The notes: generated by a model from the sequence alone, not told the origin. DNA of 38,036 nt from Prosthecobacter debontii (GCA_945862245.1 CAMAXN010000023.1:1-38036); one strand, 5' to 3'. Numbered from the stretch's first letter, positions 1 through 7,124 are shown. Program-made: numbers and translations.

Positions 1-145
1 AGCCGTGGCTCCCGCAAACCTGCCCGAGCCGGAAAAGGAAAGCCTTGCGGTCGTCGTCGCCCTCGAAGATCGCCTTCCCGCCATCGCCCCGCGCCATCAC
101 ATGATAGACCGCCCCCGGATATTCGTGTCGCAACGCCCTCGGCAT
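1..145 (-). CDS. REP-associated tyrosine transposase (RAYT), N-terminal part, runs off the left edge
   Basis: Reading leftward from ATG at 145, the first 48 codons are visible and the gene continues beyond the window. The residues begin MPRALRHEYPGAVYHVMARG, the signature N-terminus of IS200-like Y1/HUH transposases of the RAYT class, followed by an acidic-basic stretch (FEGDDDRKAFL) and LGQVCG, as in that family. The HUH motif and catalytic tyrosine would lie further left. RAYTs are single-copy domesticated transposases that act on REP palindromes near their own gene. A REP-like motif (184-209) sits 38 bases upstream of the ATG, which supports the assignment. Whether the gene is intact cannot be judged here. 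Confidence 0.88.
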   Translation of the reverse strand, partial: MPRALRHEYPGAVYHVMARGDGGKAIFEGDDDRKAFLFRLGQVCGSHG

Positions 146-183
146 GCCGGGAGCATCCGCAGTTTCAAACAGCGATCAAGGGA

Positions 184-209
184 AATGTTGAAATGCGACA
201 CCTGACCCC
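184..209 (-). repeat. REP-like motif, copy 1, upstream of the RAYT gene
   Basis: Read on the minus strand this is GGGGTCA followed by GGTGTCGCATTTCAACATT. The 19-base core (184-202 on the plus strand) recurs exactly at 3217-3235 in opposite orientation. The GGGGTCA head and a position just 5' of a RAYT gene are typical of the short motifs recognised by RAYT proteins. That it is a substrate is inferred. Confidence 0.75.
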
Positions 210-215
210 AAATAA

Positions 216-395
216 GTACGGTCTTTCCCGTAGTTCCTCGAAATTGGCCTGTCCTTTCGAGGCGGTGCCGGCGGTGCCGATCAGGCTCTCGGCCTTGCCG
301 GTGAGGGTGAGGGCGTCGAGTTCGCCCGTCGCGGGTGTTTCCTGCGCGGAAACGTGGATGATGAGAGATAGTGGGATCAGTTTGGAAAATTTCAT
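216..395 (-). pseudogene. TonB-dependent receptor, 5' fragment cut off by the RAYT/REP element
   Basis: An ATG at 395 opens a short signal peptide (MKFSKLIPLSLIIHVSAQ) followed by LDALTLTGKAESLIGTAGTA and ELRERPY. This matches the N-terminus and early plug of Verrucomicrobia TonB-dependent receptors, where RPY is normally followed by LRRGELLE and the barrel. Here the match stops at Tyr60 (codon 216-218); the next bases are the REP-like GGGGTCA sequence and the RAYT upstream region, so the rest of the gene is gone from this place. The open frame continues a few codons into the element, but that part is not receptor sequence. Family assignment rests on about 40 residues recalled from the family, so it is good but not certain. 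Confidence 0.7.
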
Positions 396-516
396 GGTGT
401 TTGGTTGGTTAATGAATGCTAGGAATGCTAGGAATTTGCTTTTGGGGTTGAGGCCGTTAAGGGAGCCGGTGGCCAGACCGGAGGGCGGGGAAAAGGGGGT
501 TGACCGCCGAAGCTGG

Positions 517-1176
517 CTAGATCCTAACAAACCGTTGTGATTCCTTGGTGCGGCGGCGCGACAGGGCCAGTAGCCCCACTCCTCCGAGTCCGAGCAGGGC
601 GGTGCAGGGCTCGGGGACCACTGAAATAGTAATTGGCCGATTTACATAGAAAAAATCGGTATTGCCATTATTCATACTAATAAAATTCAAAGTTAGGGAT
701 TGGCCGACGTATGGGGCCAATTCTTGGGCCGTAAATGTGACCGGAGCCCAGAATACGGAACTGGAATAGGTGTAGACAAAATCCCCAGCTCTATCGCGTA
801 GGGCTACACCCGCCCAACCGTTTGTCGTTTGTGTACCACTTACCCCACCTTCGGAAGTAGGAGCGGTATTGCCGCCGGTCATTCGGTAAATTTCGTCAAA
901 GGATATGCCTCCGTCTCCCAACATGAACTCCGGCGATTGGAGCCAGGTGGTCGCGGTGTTTTTGTTGAAACCACGCAAGTCACCTCCTGAATCGACGATA
1001 ATCAGGCTAGGCTGGTCAGGTGCCAGATTGACCCACTGGGAGTTACTAGTATCGTAGTACCTTTCATGCCACCCCCCGAATGTTGGACCTTTCACATATG
1101 TTAGAGTTGCAGCCATCATCTTCTGGGAAAGAGCGAATACAGTGGTAGCTATTAGGATCTGTGTCGTTGGATTCAT
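517..1176 (-). CDS. PEP-CTERM sorting-domain protein, 219 aa
   Basis: Secreted surface or matrix protein. The chosen ATG at 1176 gives a clean signal peptide (MNPTTQILIATTVFALSQKMMAA); an ATG 21 codons upstream would bury it. The mature part is rich in Gly, Thr, Ser and Trp, with aromatic beta-strand-like stretches and no recognised enzyme motif. The C-terminus carries the PEP-CTERM signal: VVPEP, a hydrophobic helix (ALLGLGGVGLLAL) and a basic cluster SRRR. PEP-CTERM proteins are processed by an exosortase, which must be encoded elsewhere. The sorting signal is unusual in having a Cys right after PEP and about nine extra residues (TKESQRFVRI) after the arginines, where most members end within a few residues. 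Function unknown. It lies between two mobile remnants. Confidence 0.85.
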   Translation of the reverse strand: MNPTTQILIATTVFALSQKMMAATLTYVKGPTFGGWHERYYDTSNSQWVNLAPDQPSLIIVDSGGDLRGFNKNTATTWLQSPEFMLGDGGISFDEIYRMTGGNTAPTSEGGVSGTQTTNGWAGVALRDRAGDFVYTYSSSVFWAPVTFTAQELAPYVGQSLTLNFISMNNGNTDFFYVNRPITISVVPEPCTALLGLGGVGLLALSRRRTKESQRFVRI

Positions 1177-1300
1177 GAATATCTTGATTAAAGACTTTAA
1201 CTGCGTTGCTTTTGGAGCGTAAAATGTCATGCAATTCAATGAATTAAAAGACCCATTTCAACAAAAAATTTGGTAGTTTTATTGTCACCCCCCATTTCCA

Positions 1301-1326
1301 TTTTTGGGGGTCATTTTTGGGGGTCA
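1301..1326. repeat. Perfect tandem 13-mer, two units
   Basis: TTTTTGGGGGTCA occurs twice head to tail (1301-1313 and 1314-1326). It directly borders the broken end of the integrase remnant. The GGGGGTCA part resembles the head of the REP-like motifs at 184-209, which hints at a mobile-element boundary. Confidence 0.7.
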
Positions 1327-1578
1327 GTCCTTTCGGATTGATTTTTTGATCTCGTAGTATGAGCGCGCTTGAGGCGGGCATTCAATACCCAGTGCACGAG
1401 ATAGCCGAGACATGTCCACGTGCTGAGTTGCATTGAGAACCACCTTACCGACGCGTGGCAATGGTGCCAACCAAGCATACAGATTGTCGCTGATCGGGAT
1501 AACGCGCCGTGACGCAGTCTTTGTTTGCCCAGCTCGCAACTCAATGATGCGCCTGTCCAAGTCTATGGCAGACCAATT
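1324..1578 (-). pseudogene. Tyrosine recombinase / phage-type integrase remnant
   Basis: Reading left from 1578, the frame gives NWSAIDLDRRIIELRAGQTK and then a stretch with RRVIPISDNLYAWLAP. This matches the middle of the catalytic domain of verrucomicrobial tyrosine recombinases, which place an Arg-containing W..IDLD..II.LRAG.TK segment before the HxxR box. The N-terminal core-binding domain, the HxxR box and the catalytic Tyr are all absent: after about 70 codons the similarity fades (RSYYEIKKSIRKD) and a stop follows. There is no start codon of its own, since the frame opens at a repeat. It is a dead fragment of an integrase and marks earlier element traffic next to the AbiE pair. Confidence 0.7.
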
Positions 1579-1608
1579 GGGAAAATTTATTACTGGGAAA
1601 ATTTATTA
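1578..1608. repeat. Direct repeat 5' of the AbiE-type operon
   Basis: TGGGAAAATTTATTA occurs at 1578-1592 and again at 1594-1608, a 16-base period on an AT-rich island. It begins exactly where integrase similarity ends and lies about 120 bases upstream of the AbiEi ATG. It may be an operator of the antitoxin (AbiEi proteins autoregulate by binding repeats upstream of their operon) or an element end; the sequence cannot decide. Confidence 0.55.
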
Positions 1609-1728
1609 GTTTAAAAATCAGGCGTATGAGGGCGAAGTCGGCGTGATGGGTGGGTTATCAGCTTGTTGGGAGAAAATGGTTGTTTTTCACAAGAAAGTTG
1701 TAATAATTGCAATGTTCCCGTTGAAATC

Positions 1729-2331
1729 ATGCATCTCGAACTTCCAAACGACGCCATTCTTGACACAGTCCGGATGCGCGAAGTCCTCGCAGGACTGACG
1801 GATTGGAAGGGTAAGACTGCCCGTATGCTTGGGACGGGAGAGCTGGTTTCGCTGCGGCGTGGACTCTACGCCAACCGCCGGGATCTCGATCCCCGCTGCC
1901 TCGCGGGGCCGATCTACGGGCCGTCCTACGTGAGTTTTGAAACAGCCCTGACATGGCACGGCATGATCCCCGAGGGCGTTACCGAAATCCTTTCCGCCAC
2001 GACGAAGCGCCCCGCCGGGTTCGAGAACGACTTCGGCCGCTTCCGCTACCTGACGATACCGAAGACGGTCTATCCGGTGGGGATACTTCGCGTCACGGAG
2101 TCGGATCTACCTTTCCTGATCGCCAGCCCTACCAAGGCGTTGGTGGATCGGATCGCTCGCGTGGCGGGCTTTCGCTCGATGGCGGATGTCGCCCGCTGGA
2201 TGGAGGGCATGCGCGTCGAAACCGGCGATGGCCTCGATCGGGATGAGCTTGCTGTCTGCGCGGAACGCTACGGGCGTCCGTCCGTACGCTGGTTGCTGCG
2301 TTTCGCCAAAAAGAACCAACTGATCCGATGA
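1729..2331 (+). CDS. abiEi: AbiEi-type antitoxin / transcriptional regulator (type IV toxin-antitoxin)
   Basis: First gene of a two-gene AbiE module. The product (200 aa from ATG 1729) has an N-terminal winged-helix-like segment ending in VSLRRGLYA, then the family hallmark DPRCLAGPIYGPSYVSFETA, W-H-G-MIPE, and ILSATTKRP with an F-RY-IP strand. These are the core motifs of COG5340/AbiEi antitoxins, which both repress the operon and neutralise the AbiEii nucleotidyltransferase. The gene overlaps the toxin gene in an ATGA junction, so the two are translationally coupled. A TTG at 1663 in the same frame would add 22 residues that look non-conserved; neither start has a strong ribosome-binding site. 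Sure of family, less of start. Confidence 0.85.
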   Translation: MHLELPNDAILDTVRMREVLAGLTDWKGKTARMLGTGELVSLRRGLYANRRDLDPRCLAGPIYGPSYVSFETALTWHGMIPEGVTEILSATTKRPAGFENDFGRFRYLTIPKTVYPVGILRVTESDLPFLIASPTKALVDRIARVAGFRSMADVARWMEGMRVETGDGLDRDELAVCAERYGRPSVRWLLRFAKKNQLIR

Positions 2332-3194
2332 TGAACCCCGCCCTAAAGGACATGCTGGAGGCCTACCGGCCGGAGACACCTGTGGACTATCAGAACGCGG
2401 CTCGTGAGATCGTGCAGGAAATCGCGCTGCTTGGCTTGTGGCGCGGAGGCTTCTTCGAGCACGCGGCCTTCTATGGCGGCACGGCGCTGCGGATCTTCCA
2501 CGGGCTACGGCGGTTTTCGGAGGATCTCGATTTCACCCTGGTGGAACCCGGTGATGCCATCCGGCTGGAACGCTACCTGCCGGGAGTGGCGACCGAACTG
2601 GAATCCTGGGGCTTCTCCTTCGAGACGGAGCCGAAATCGGCGGGCGGGGAGTCCGGCATCGAGTCGGCTTTCCTCAAGGGCAGCACACAGCTCAATCTCC
2701 TCCACATCGGCGCACCGGAGGATCTCGCCCGCAGGCTGCCGCAGAGCCAGAAACTCCAGATCAAGCTGGAGATGGACATCGAACCGCCGCCGAATGCGAC
2801 GACCGAGGTGCGGACACAGCTCCTGCCAACTCCCTATCAGGTCCGGCTCTACGACCTGCCCAGCCTGTTTGCGGGCAAGCTGCACGCGGTGCTCTGCCGT
2901 GGCTGGAAGAACCGGGTCAAGGGGCGGGACTTCTACGACTTCGTCTGGTATGTCGGTCGCGGTATCCAACCGAACCTGGAGCACCTGGAGGTAAGGATGC
3001 GGCAGTCAGGCCACTGGAATGGCGGCACGATCACCCGGAATGTCTTGGTGGACTTGCTGCGTGAACGGTTCGCCACAATCGACTTCAAGCAGGCGGCCGA
3101 TGAAGTCCGGGTGTTCCTGTCCGATCCGCGCGAACTCCAGTTGTGGTCACGTGAGTTCTTTGACGGGCTGGCTGGCCGGTTGGGGAAAGGGTGA
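2328..3194 (+). CDS. abiEii: AbiEii/AbiGii-type nucleotidyltransferase toxin
   Basis: Toxin partner of the preceding antitoxin, 288 aa, full length for the family. It shows the nucleotidyltransferase signature GGTALRIFHGLRRFSEDLDF (G50-G51-T52 and the metal-binding D66/D68 pair), the third strand LQIKLEMDIEPPP, the motif SLFAGKLHAVLCR, and the AbiE-specific VKGRDFYDFVWY near residue 205. AbiEii toxins transfer nucleotides, in studied homologues to tRNA acceptor ends, and stop growth; many AbiE pairs give abortive infection against phage. ATG 2328 or 2331 (ATGATGA) are equally possible. A REP-like copy begins 15 bases after the stop. All key residues are present, so the toxin should be active unless restrained. 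Confidence 0.88.
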   Translation: MMNPALKDMLEAYRPETPVDYQNAAREIVQEIALLGLWRGGFFEHAAFYGGTALRIFHGLRRFSEDLDFTLVEPGDAIRLERYLPGVATELESWGFSFETEPKSAGGESGIESAFLKGSTQLNLLHIGAPEDLARRLPQSQKLQIKLEMDIEPPPNATTEVRTQLLPTPYQVRLYDLPSLFAGKLHAVLCRGWKNRVKGRDFYDFVWYVGRGIQPNLEHLEVRMRQSGHWNGGTITRNVLVDLLRERFATIDFKQAADEVRVFLSDPRELQLWSREFFDGLAGRLGKG

Positions 3195-3209
3195 TGTGAC
3201 TGTCTCAAA

Positions 3210-3235
3210 GGGGACGGGTGTCGCATTTCAACATT
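3210..3235 (+). repeat. REP-like motif, copy 2, inverted relative to copy 1
   Basis: GGGGACG followed by GGTGTCGCATTTCAACATT. The last 19 bases are identical to copy 1 (184-202, opposite strand) and the head differs at two of seven bases. The pair brackets the PEP-CTERM gene, the integrase remnant and the AbiE module. Confidence 0.75.
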
Positions 3236-3356
3236 CAGCTCCTGTTTGATCGGTCATTTTTGGGTTCACAGCCCCAGCAAATCCCGAAGCGCGGTTTTGA
3301 CTGAGGCCATTTGGGTGGTGGAAGACTCCTCTTACAAAAAGACGATGCCGATGTTT

Positions 3357-3476
3357 TCAGCGCCAGTCCTCAAGGGCGAGGCCATCGATGCGGCGGAAGT
3401 CCTTGGTGTTGTTGGTAACGACCGTCCACTTGTGGCGGAGGCCGGTGGATGATCGCACGGCAAGATTGATCCGATC
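3357..3476 (-). pseudogene. VapC-like PIN-domain toxin, 3' remnant
   Basis: On the minus strand the frame ending at the stop 3357-3359 reads GLRHKWTVVTNNTKDFRRID and then GLALEDWR. This is the C-terminal motif of PIN-domain VapC toxins (TLVTNNT-F-R--GL-LEDW), including the TNN-DF segment that carries a conserved metal-binding Asp. Upstream of about 40 codons the frame runs straight into the inverted end of the MITE-like element at 3477, so the first two thirds of the toxin are missing. No antitoxin gene is visible. The short length makes the family call likely rather than certain. Confidence 0.65.
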
Positions 3477-3651
3477 CTGGTAGGGCTGATCCGGCTCGGT
3501 CGGCCCTGATCAAAACGGAGGAGCCGTAATCACGGCATGGTAGTGAAACCTCTGTATGGCGGGCTTTTTTCTTCGTGATCTCACTCCCGCCCGAGTGAGC
3601 GGCGCGTGGGGTTTTTGAAATGGGCCGACCGGGCCGGATCGGCCCTACCGG
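3477..3651. mobile_element. MITE-like element, copy 1 (175 bp)
   Basis: The ends are imperfect inverted repeats of about 30 bases: left 3477-3506 and the complement of right 3622-3651, differing at about three positions. The core of the end is TAGGGCTGATCCGGCTCGGT on the left. Inside is a 33-base block (3515-3547, ACGGAGGAGCCGT...GGTAGTGAA) also present in a second copy at 9384-9638. No coding capacity. The left end truncates the VapC remnant and the right end stops two bases before the miaB stop codon. Its right end contains the small palindrome GGGCCGatcCGGCCC, which could also help end miaB transcription. No clear target-site duplication was seen. Confidence 0.7.
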
Positions 3652-3652
3652 A

Positions 3653-5023
3653 TCAAATCACATCGCCGTAGGTCGTGAACCCCGTGGATTCCTTCACGGC
3701 GATATCCAGGATCTCGCCGGTGAGTTTGTTCTCATCGCCCTCGAAGATCACGATCTTGTTCTGCGGCGTCCGGCCGGAAAGGGTGCTTGGGTTGTGTTTC
3801 GACGGCCCTTCGCAGAGGACTTTCTGCACGGTGCCGACGATGGCGGCGTTCTTCTCTTTCGCGAGGCGATCAACCACCTCAAGAAGGCGCTGGTTTCTGG
3901 CTTCCTTCACTTTTTCATCGATCTGGCCTTCCATTTCCGCAGCAGGCGTATCCTTGCGTTTCGAGTAGCGGAACACAAATGCGTTATCGAATCTGAGCCT
4001 TTCTACGGTATCTATCGTAGCTTGAAAATCCTCCTCCGTCTCGCCGGGGAAACCGACGATGACATCGGTCGTGATCGCGATGTCCGGCCGCGCCGCTTTC
4101 ATCTTCTCGCAGATCTCGATGAATTTGGCGTTTTTATAGGGACGCCGCATCGCTTTCAAAATCGTGTCCGATCCGCTCTGCATCGGAAAATGGATGTGGG
4201 ACATCAGCTTCGGCAAATAGGTGAAAGCCGCCACGAGGTCGTCGCGGTAACCGATCGGATGCGGCGAGGTGAAACGAATGCGCTCGATGCCCTCCACGGC
4301 ATGCACCGCCTCTAACAACTGCACGAAGGGCGATTTACCGTCGATTTTCGGAAACTCCGTGCGCCCGTAGAGATTCACGATCTGGCCGAGCAGCGTGACC
4401 TCCTTCACGCCTTGCCGGGCAAGAAACTCCACCTCCTTCACGATGTCCGCGATGGGCCTGCCGCGCTCTTTTCCGCGCGTGTCCGGCACGATGCAGAACG
4501 AGCAGCGCATGTTGCAGCCCTGCATGATGGAGACGAAAGCGGAGGCGTTGCGCGCCTTGGGCATGTGGTCGCGGATCGTGTTCTGGGAATCCGTTTCCTC
4601 CGCGATATCGCAGACGGATGTCCCGCTCAGCGAAAGCGCCGGATCGTCCATCCGCGCCTCCATGCGGCTTTTCAGGATGGTGTCCACATACTCGAAAACC
4701 TTGTGGTATTTCTGTGTGCCGACGACGACATCGAGGTGCGGGATGCGTTCGAAAAGCTCCTGCCCGCGGGATTGCGCCATGCAGCCCATGAAGCCATAGA
4801 CCACGTGCGCGCGTTTCTGCCGCTGGGCGCCCATGATCCCCATTTTACCCAGCGCCTTCTGCTCCGCCTGGTCGCGCACCGAGCAAGTATTGATCAGGAT
4901 CGCGTCGGCGTCCTTTTCCGTCGGCGTCAGGGTGTAGCCGCCCTCGGTGAACATCCGCGCCACCTGCTCGGTGTCGCGCTCGTTCATCTGGCAGCCGTAG
5001 GTCTTGAGATAAACTTTAGGCAT
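3653..5023 (-). CDS. miaB: MiaB, tRNA-2-methylthio-N6-dimethylallyladenosine synthase
   Basis: Radical-SAM methylthiotransferase that adds the 2-methylthio group to i6A37 of tRNAs reading UNN codons. The 456-residue protein has all three parts: the N-terminal UPF0004 domain beginning KVYLKTYGCQMNERD with cluster ligands C11, C47 and C81; the radical-SAM domain with C170-x3-C174-x2-C177 (GCNMRCSFCIVPDTRGKERG); and a C-terminal TRAM domain with VLCEG and SGRTPQNKIVIF. The NERDTE variant and overall length are typical of MiaB rather than RimO or MtaB. It is downstream of a 166-aa protein with a 16-base gap and is probably co-transcribed with it. Nothing unusual in the protein; the MITE-like element abuts its stop codon. 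Confidence 0.97.
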   Translation of the reverse strand: MPKVYLKTYGCQMNERDTEQVARMFTEGGYTLTPTEKDADAILINTCSVRDQAEQKALGKMGIMGAQRQKRAHVVYGFMGCMAQSRGQELFERIPHLDVVVGTQKYHKVFEYVDTILKSRMEARMDDPALSLSGTSVCDIAEETDSQNTIRDHMPKARNASAFVSIMQGCNMRCSFCIVPDTRGKERGRPIADIVKEVEFLARQGVKEVTLLGQIVNLYGRTEFPKIDGKSPFVQLLEAVHAVEGIERIRFTSPHPIGYRDDLVAAFTYLPKLMSHIHFPMQSGSDTILKAMRRPYKNAKFIEICEKMKAARPDIAITTDVIVGFPGETEEDFQATIDTVERLRFDNAFVFRYSKRKDTPAAEMEGQIDEKVKEARNQRLLEVVDRLAKEKNAAIVGTVQKVLCEGPSKHNPSTLSGRTPQNKIVIFEGDENKLTGEILDIAVKESTGFTTYGDVI

Positions 5024-5039
5024 CAGCAGGGAAACATTA

Positions 5040-5540
5040 TCATATCAGTTTCAGACGCTCGTCGGAATCCAGTTTCTCCTTGAGCATGGGGTATCCGCCC
5101 GCGAGCTGCATGTTGAAGCAGTAAAGATAGAGTGTGAAAATTTTTGGGTCGAACACATCCGTGAGCTTGTCCACAGTCGCGTCGAGGCGCTCCTTGTCGA
5201 GGTCTTTGGGAAGATCTCCGACGACAGAGCCTTTGCCATCGTGGGGGATGCCCATACCGTCGCAGAACATGCCGAGCATGGATTGCTGGCCGGCCATCAG
5301 GTAAGCTTGGAGGATCTGCTCGCCGATGTCATCGCAGGCCTTGATCTGCAGGGTCTTTTGGATCCACGCGTATTGCTCGGCCAGGGATTTCTGCTGGATG
5401 AAAACGGGGCGCAGCTTGCGCCGGCCCGCGAGGGTGGAGACGGCGGTTTTGTAAACGTTGCGGTCGTTCGCCCGGAACCAATCAAGGATTTCGGTGACAA
5501 CGGCGGGATCGACGGCGGAGAAAATTTCGTGGGATTTCAT
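5040..5540 (-). CDS. Conserved hypothetical protein, 166 aa, upstream of miaB
   Basis: I do not recognise a named family. The protein is soluble, predicted mostly alpha-helical, with no signal peptide or membrane segment. It begins MKSHEIFSAVDPAVVTEILD, contains FRANDRNVYKTAVSTLAGRR, and a middle region AYLMAGQQSMLGMFCDGMGI followed by a helical tail ending DSDERLKLI. Codon use matches its neighbours and it is spaced 16 bases from miaB on the same strand, so the two are probably one transcript. The alternation of helical blocks and lack of catalytic motifs suggest an adaptor or regulatory role, but this is only an impression. Confidence 0.75.
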   Translation of the reverse strand: MKSHEIFSAVDPAVVTEILDWFRANDRNVYKTAVSTLAGRRKLRPVFIQQKSLAEQYAWIQKTLQIKACDDIGEQILQAYLMAGQQSMLGMFCDGMGIPHDGKGSVVGDLPKDLDKERLDATVDKLTDVFDPKIFTLYLYCFNMQLAGGYPMLKEKLDSDERLKLI

Positions 5541-5603
5541 AATGGAATGATGTGGATGAGCAAAAAGTCAAATCGCTCCGTCCTTGCAACGCAACTCTCT
5601 TCA

Positions 5604-5635
5604 CTCTTCCACTTAAGGTTTAAAACTTAAAGTTT
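5604..5635 (-). repeat. Dispersed AAGTTTTAAAC repeat, copy A
   Basis: Read on the minus strand this gives AAACTTTAAGTTTTAAACCT followed by TAAGTGGAAGAG. The same order of an AT-rich near-palindrome and a GGAAGA box recurs after argJ (29994-30041) and before the RlmI-like gene (27345-27398). Non-coding. It lies 18 bases before the amidase gene. Confidence 0.5.
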
Positions 5636-5653
5636 ATGGTTTAGTAATCCCCC

Positions 5654-6931
5654 ATGCGCAACCCCGCCCCGCTCATCGCCACCCTCTGCCTGGGGCTGCT
5701 GGTTGTTTTTCTGTTGCTCCGGCCCAAAGCACCAGAGCCACCCACTCCTCCCGCTATTCCAGAAAAACCCGTTCCCTCGAACCCCACTGCGCTCTCCTTT
5801 CTCGCCGAAAACCCAGCTTGGACGACCCTCGAAGCCTACCAGCACACTATTTCCCGCAGCGATTTCGAGAAACTCCTCACGGAAATTTTCACCACCGACG
5901 AAACATGGCGCGAGTTTATCGTGATCCTCGACGAGCAGGCCGAGATCATCACCAACTCCGATCCCGCCGAGCCGCCCTTCGTGCTCCACTTCGCCACCCC
6001 GGAAAACACCCATCCCACCCCGCGCTTGTGGAAGGACACCGCCACCCGCCCCATCCCGCCCGAAGGCAAACCTTTAGAGAACCTCCACATCGCCATCGAC
6101 GCAGGTCACATCGGCGGCGAATGGGCGAAGATTGAGGAGCGTTGGTTCCAGATTGGAAACGTAAAGCCCGTCACCGAAGGCGACATGACCCTTTACGTCG
6201 CCAAACTGCTCAAGCCGCTTCTCGAGGAACTCGGAGCCACCGTCACCCTCGTCCGCAGCACTGCCGAGCCTGTCACCCCGCTGCGCCCGGAAAACCTTGC
6301 CTCCCTAGCCGCCGAGAGCGCCACCGACGATGCCGCCTCCCTCCGCAAATTCGCCGAGCGCCTATTTTACCGTACAGCCGAAATCCGAGCCCGCGCCGAC
6401 CTCGTCAACCAAACCATCAGACCCGACCTCGTCCTCTGCCTCCACTTCAACGCCGAGGCATGGGGCGATCCCAACAGCCCCACTCTCATCCCGCGCACCC
6501 ATTTCCACATCCTGCTCAACGGCGGCTACACGCCCGACGAAGTCCGCCTCGCTGACCAACGCTTCGCCATGCTGAAAAAAATTCTCCAGCGCACCCACGA
6601 GGAAGAGGCGCTCGTCGGTAAAACCATCGCCGAGACCTTCGCGGAAATTTCCAAACTCCCCGCCTATATCTACCCGCCCGGCGGCAACAACGTCCGCTCC
6701 GTCTCCTCCAGCCCTTTCCTCTACGCCCGCAACCTCCTCGCCAACCGCCTCTACGATTGCCCCGTCATCTTCATGGAACCCTACGTCATGAACTCCACCA
6801 TCGACTACGCCCGCATCCAGGCCGGCGACTACGAAGGCCTCCGCATAATCAACGGCCAGCAGATCCCCTCGATCTTCCGCGAATACGCGGATGCCCTCGC
6901 GAAAGGCTTGGCGAAACATTATGCGCGGTAG
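5654..6931 (+). CDS. N-acetylmuramoyl-L-alanine amidase (Amidase_3 type), membrane-anchored
   Basis: Peptidoglycan hydrolase that cuts the amide bond between N-acetylmuramic acid and L-alanine in the periplasm. Residues 5-22 form a hydrophobic anchor or signal, followed by a Pro-rich linker. The catalytic domain starts at about residue 145 with LHIAIDAGHIGGEWA. Likely zinc ligands and catalytic residues are H152, E175 (in PVTEGDMTLYVAKLL), H264 (in LVLCLHFNAE) and E375 (in IFMEPYVMN), which is the H-E-H-E order of AmiA/B/C enzymes. At 425 aa it is longer than the bare domain; residues 25-140 are a proline-rich stretch plus a small domain of unknown role, and an insertion surrounds residues 265-340. 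It stands alone on the plus strand with a short upstream spacer. Confidence 0.9.
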   Translation: MRNPAPLIATLCLGLLVVFLLLRPKAPEPPTPPAIPEKPVPSNPTALSFLAENPAWTTLEAYQHTISRSDFEKLLTEIFTTDETWREFIVILDEQAEIITNSDPAEPPFVLHFATPENTHPTPRLWKDTATRPIPPEGKPLENLHIAIDAGHIGGEWAKIEERWFQIGNVKPVTEGDMTLYVAKLLKPLLEELGATVTLVRSTAEPVTPLRPENLASLAAESATDDAASLRKFAERLFYRTAEIRARADLVNQTIRPDLVLCLHFNAEAWGDPNSPTLIPRTHFHILLNGGYTPDEVRLADQRFAMLKKILQRTHEEEALVGKTIAETFAEISKLPAYIYPPGGNNVRSVSSSPFLYARNLLANRLYDCPVIFMEPYVMNSTIDYARIQAGDYEGLRIINGQQIPSIFREYADALAKGLAKHYAR

Positions 6932-6942
6932 GCTGAGGGTCT

Positions 6943-7117
6943 CCTTCGCCGACGGGCGAAGGGGGGGGAGCGCATGCGCCCTCGCATGCTGTTTCCGGCG
7001 CCCTCGCCGGAAACCTAGCCATAGACGCGGCGGGATTTGTTTCCGCTTCACGGCGCACAGAATCTTTCCAGCAGCCATGACGCGAGGGCGCGGCATGGAA
7101 CACGCGGGGGCGCGTGT
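6943..7117. repeat. Cluster of three stable hairpins downstream of the amidase gene
   Basis: Three inverted repeats lie in the 257-base spacer: CCTTCGCC/GGCGAAGG (6943-6950 and 6955-6962, loop GACG), a perfect 10-base stem GTTTCCGGCG/CGCCGGAAAC (6991-7000 and 7005-7014, loop CCCT), and ACACGCG/CGCGTGT (7100-7106 and 7111-7117, loop GGGG). None has a T-run after it, so they are not classical terminators; they may stabilise the 3' end of the amidase mRNA or act as Rho-independent-like barriers. Confidence 0.65.
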
Positions 7118-7124
7118 GCTCCCC

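Noticed and set aside
165..392. Full 121-codon minus-strand frame as an intact protein
   Set aside because: Only the part from ATG 395 to Tyr60 resembles a receptor; the ends are spacer and RAYT/REP sequence, so it is a fragment.
3246..3452. Plus-strand open frame of 68 codons after the AbiE pair
   Set aside because: It is antisense to the VapC remnant, whose peptide matches a known family; the plus-strand peptide has no family-like features.
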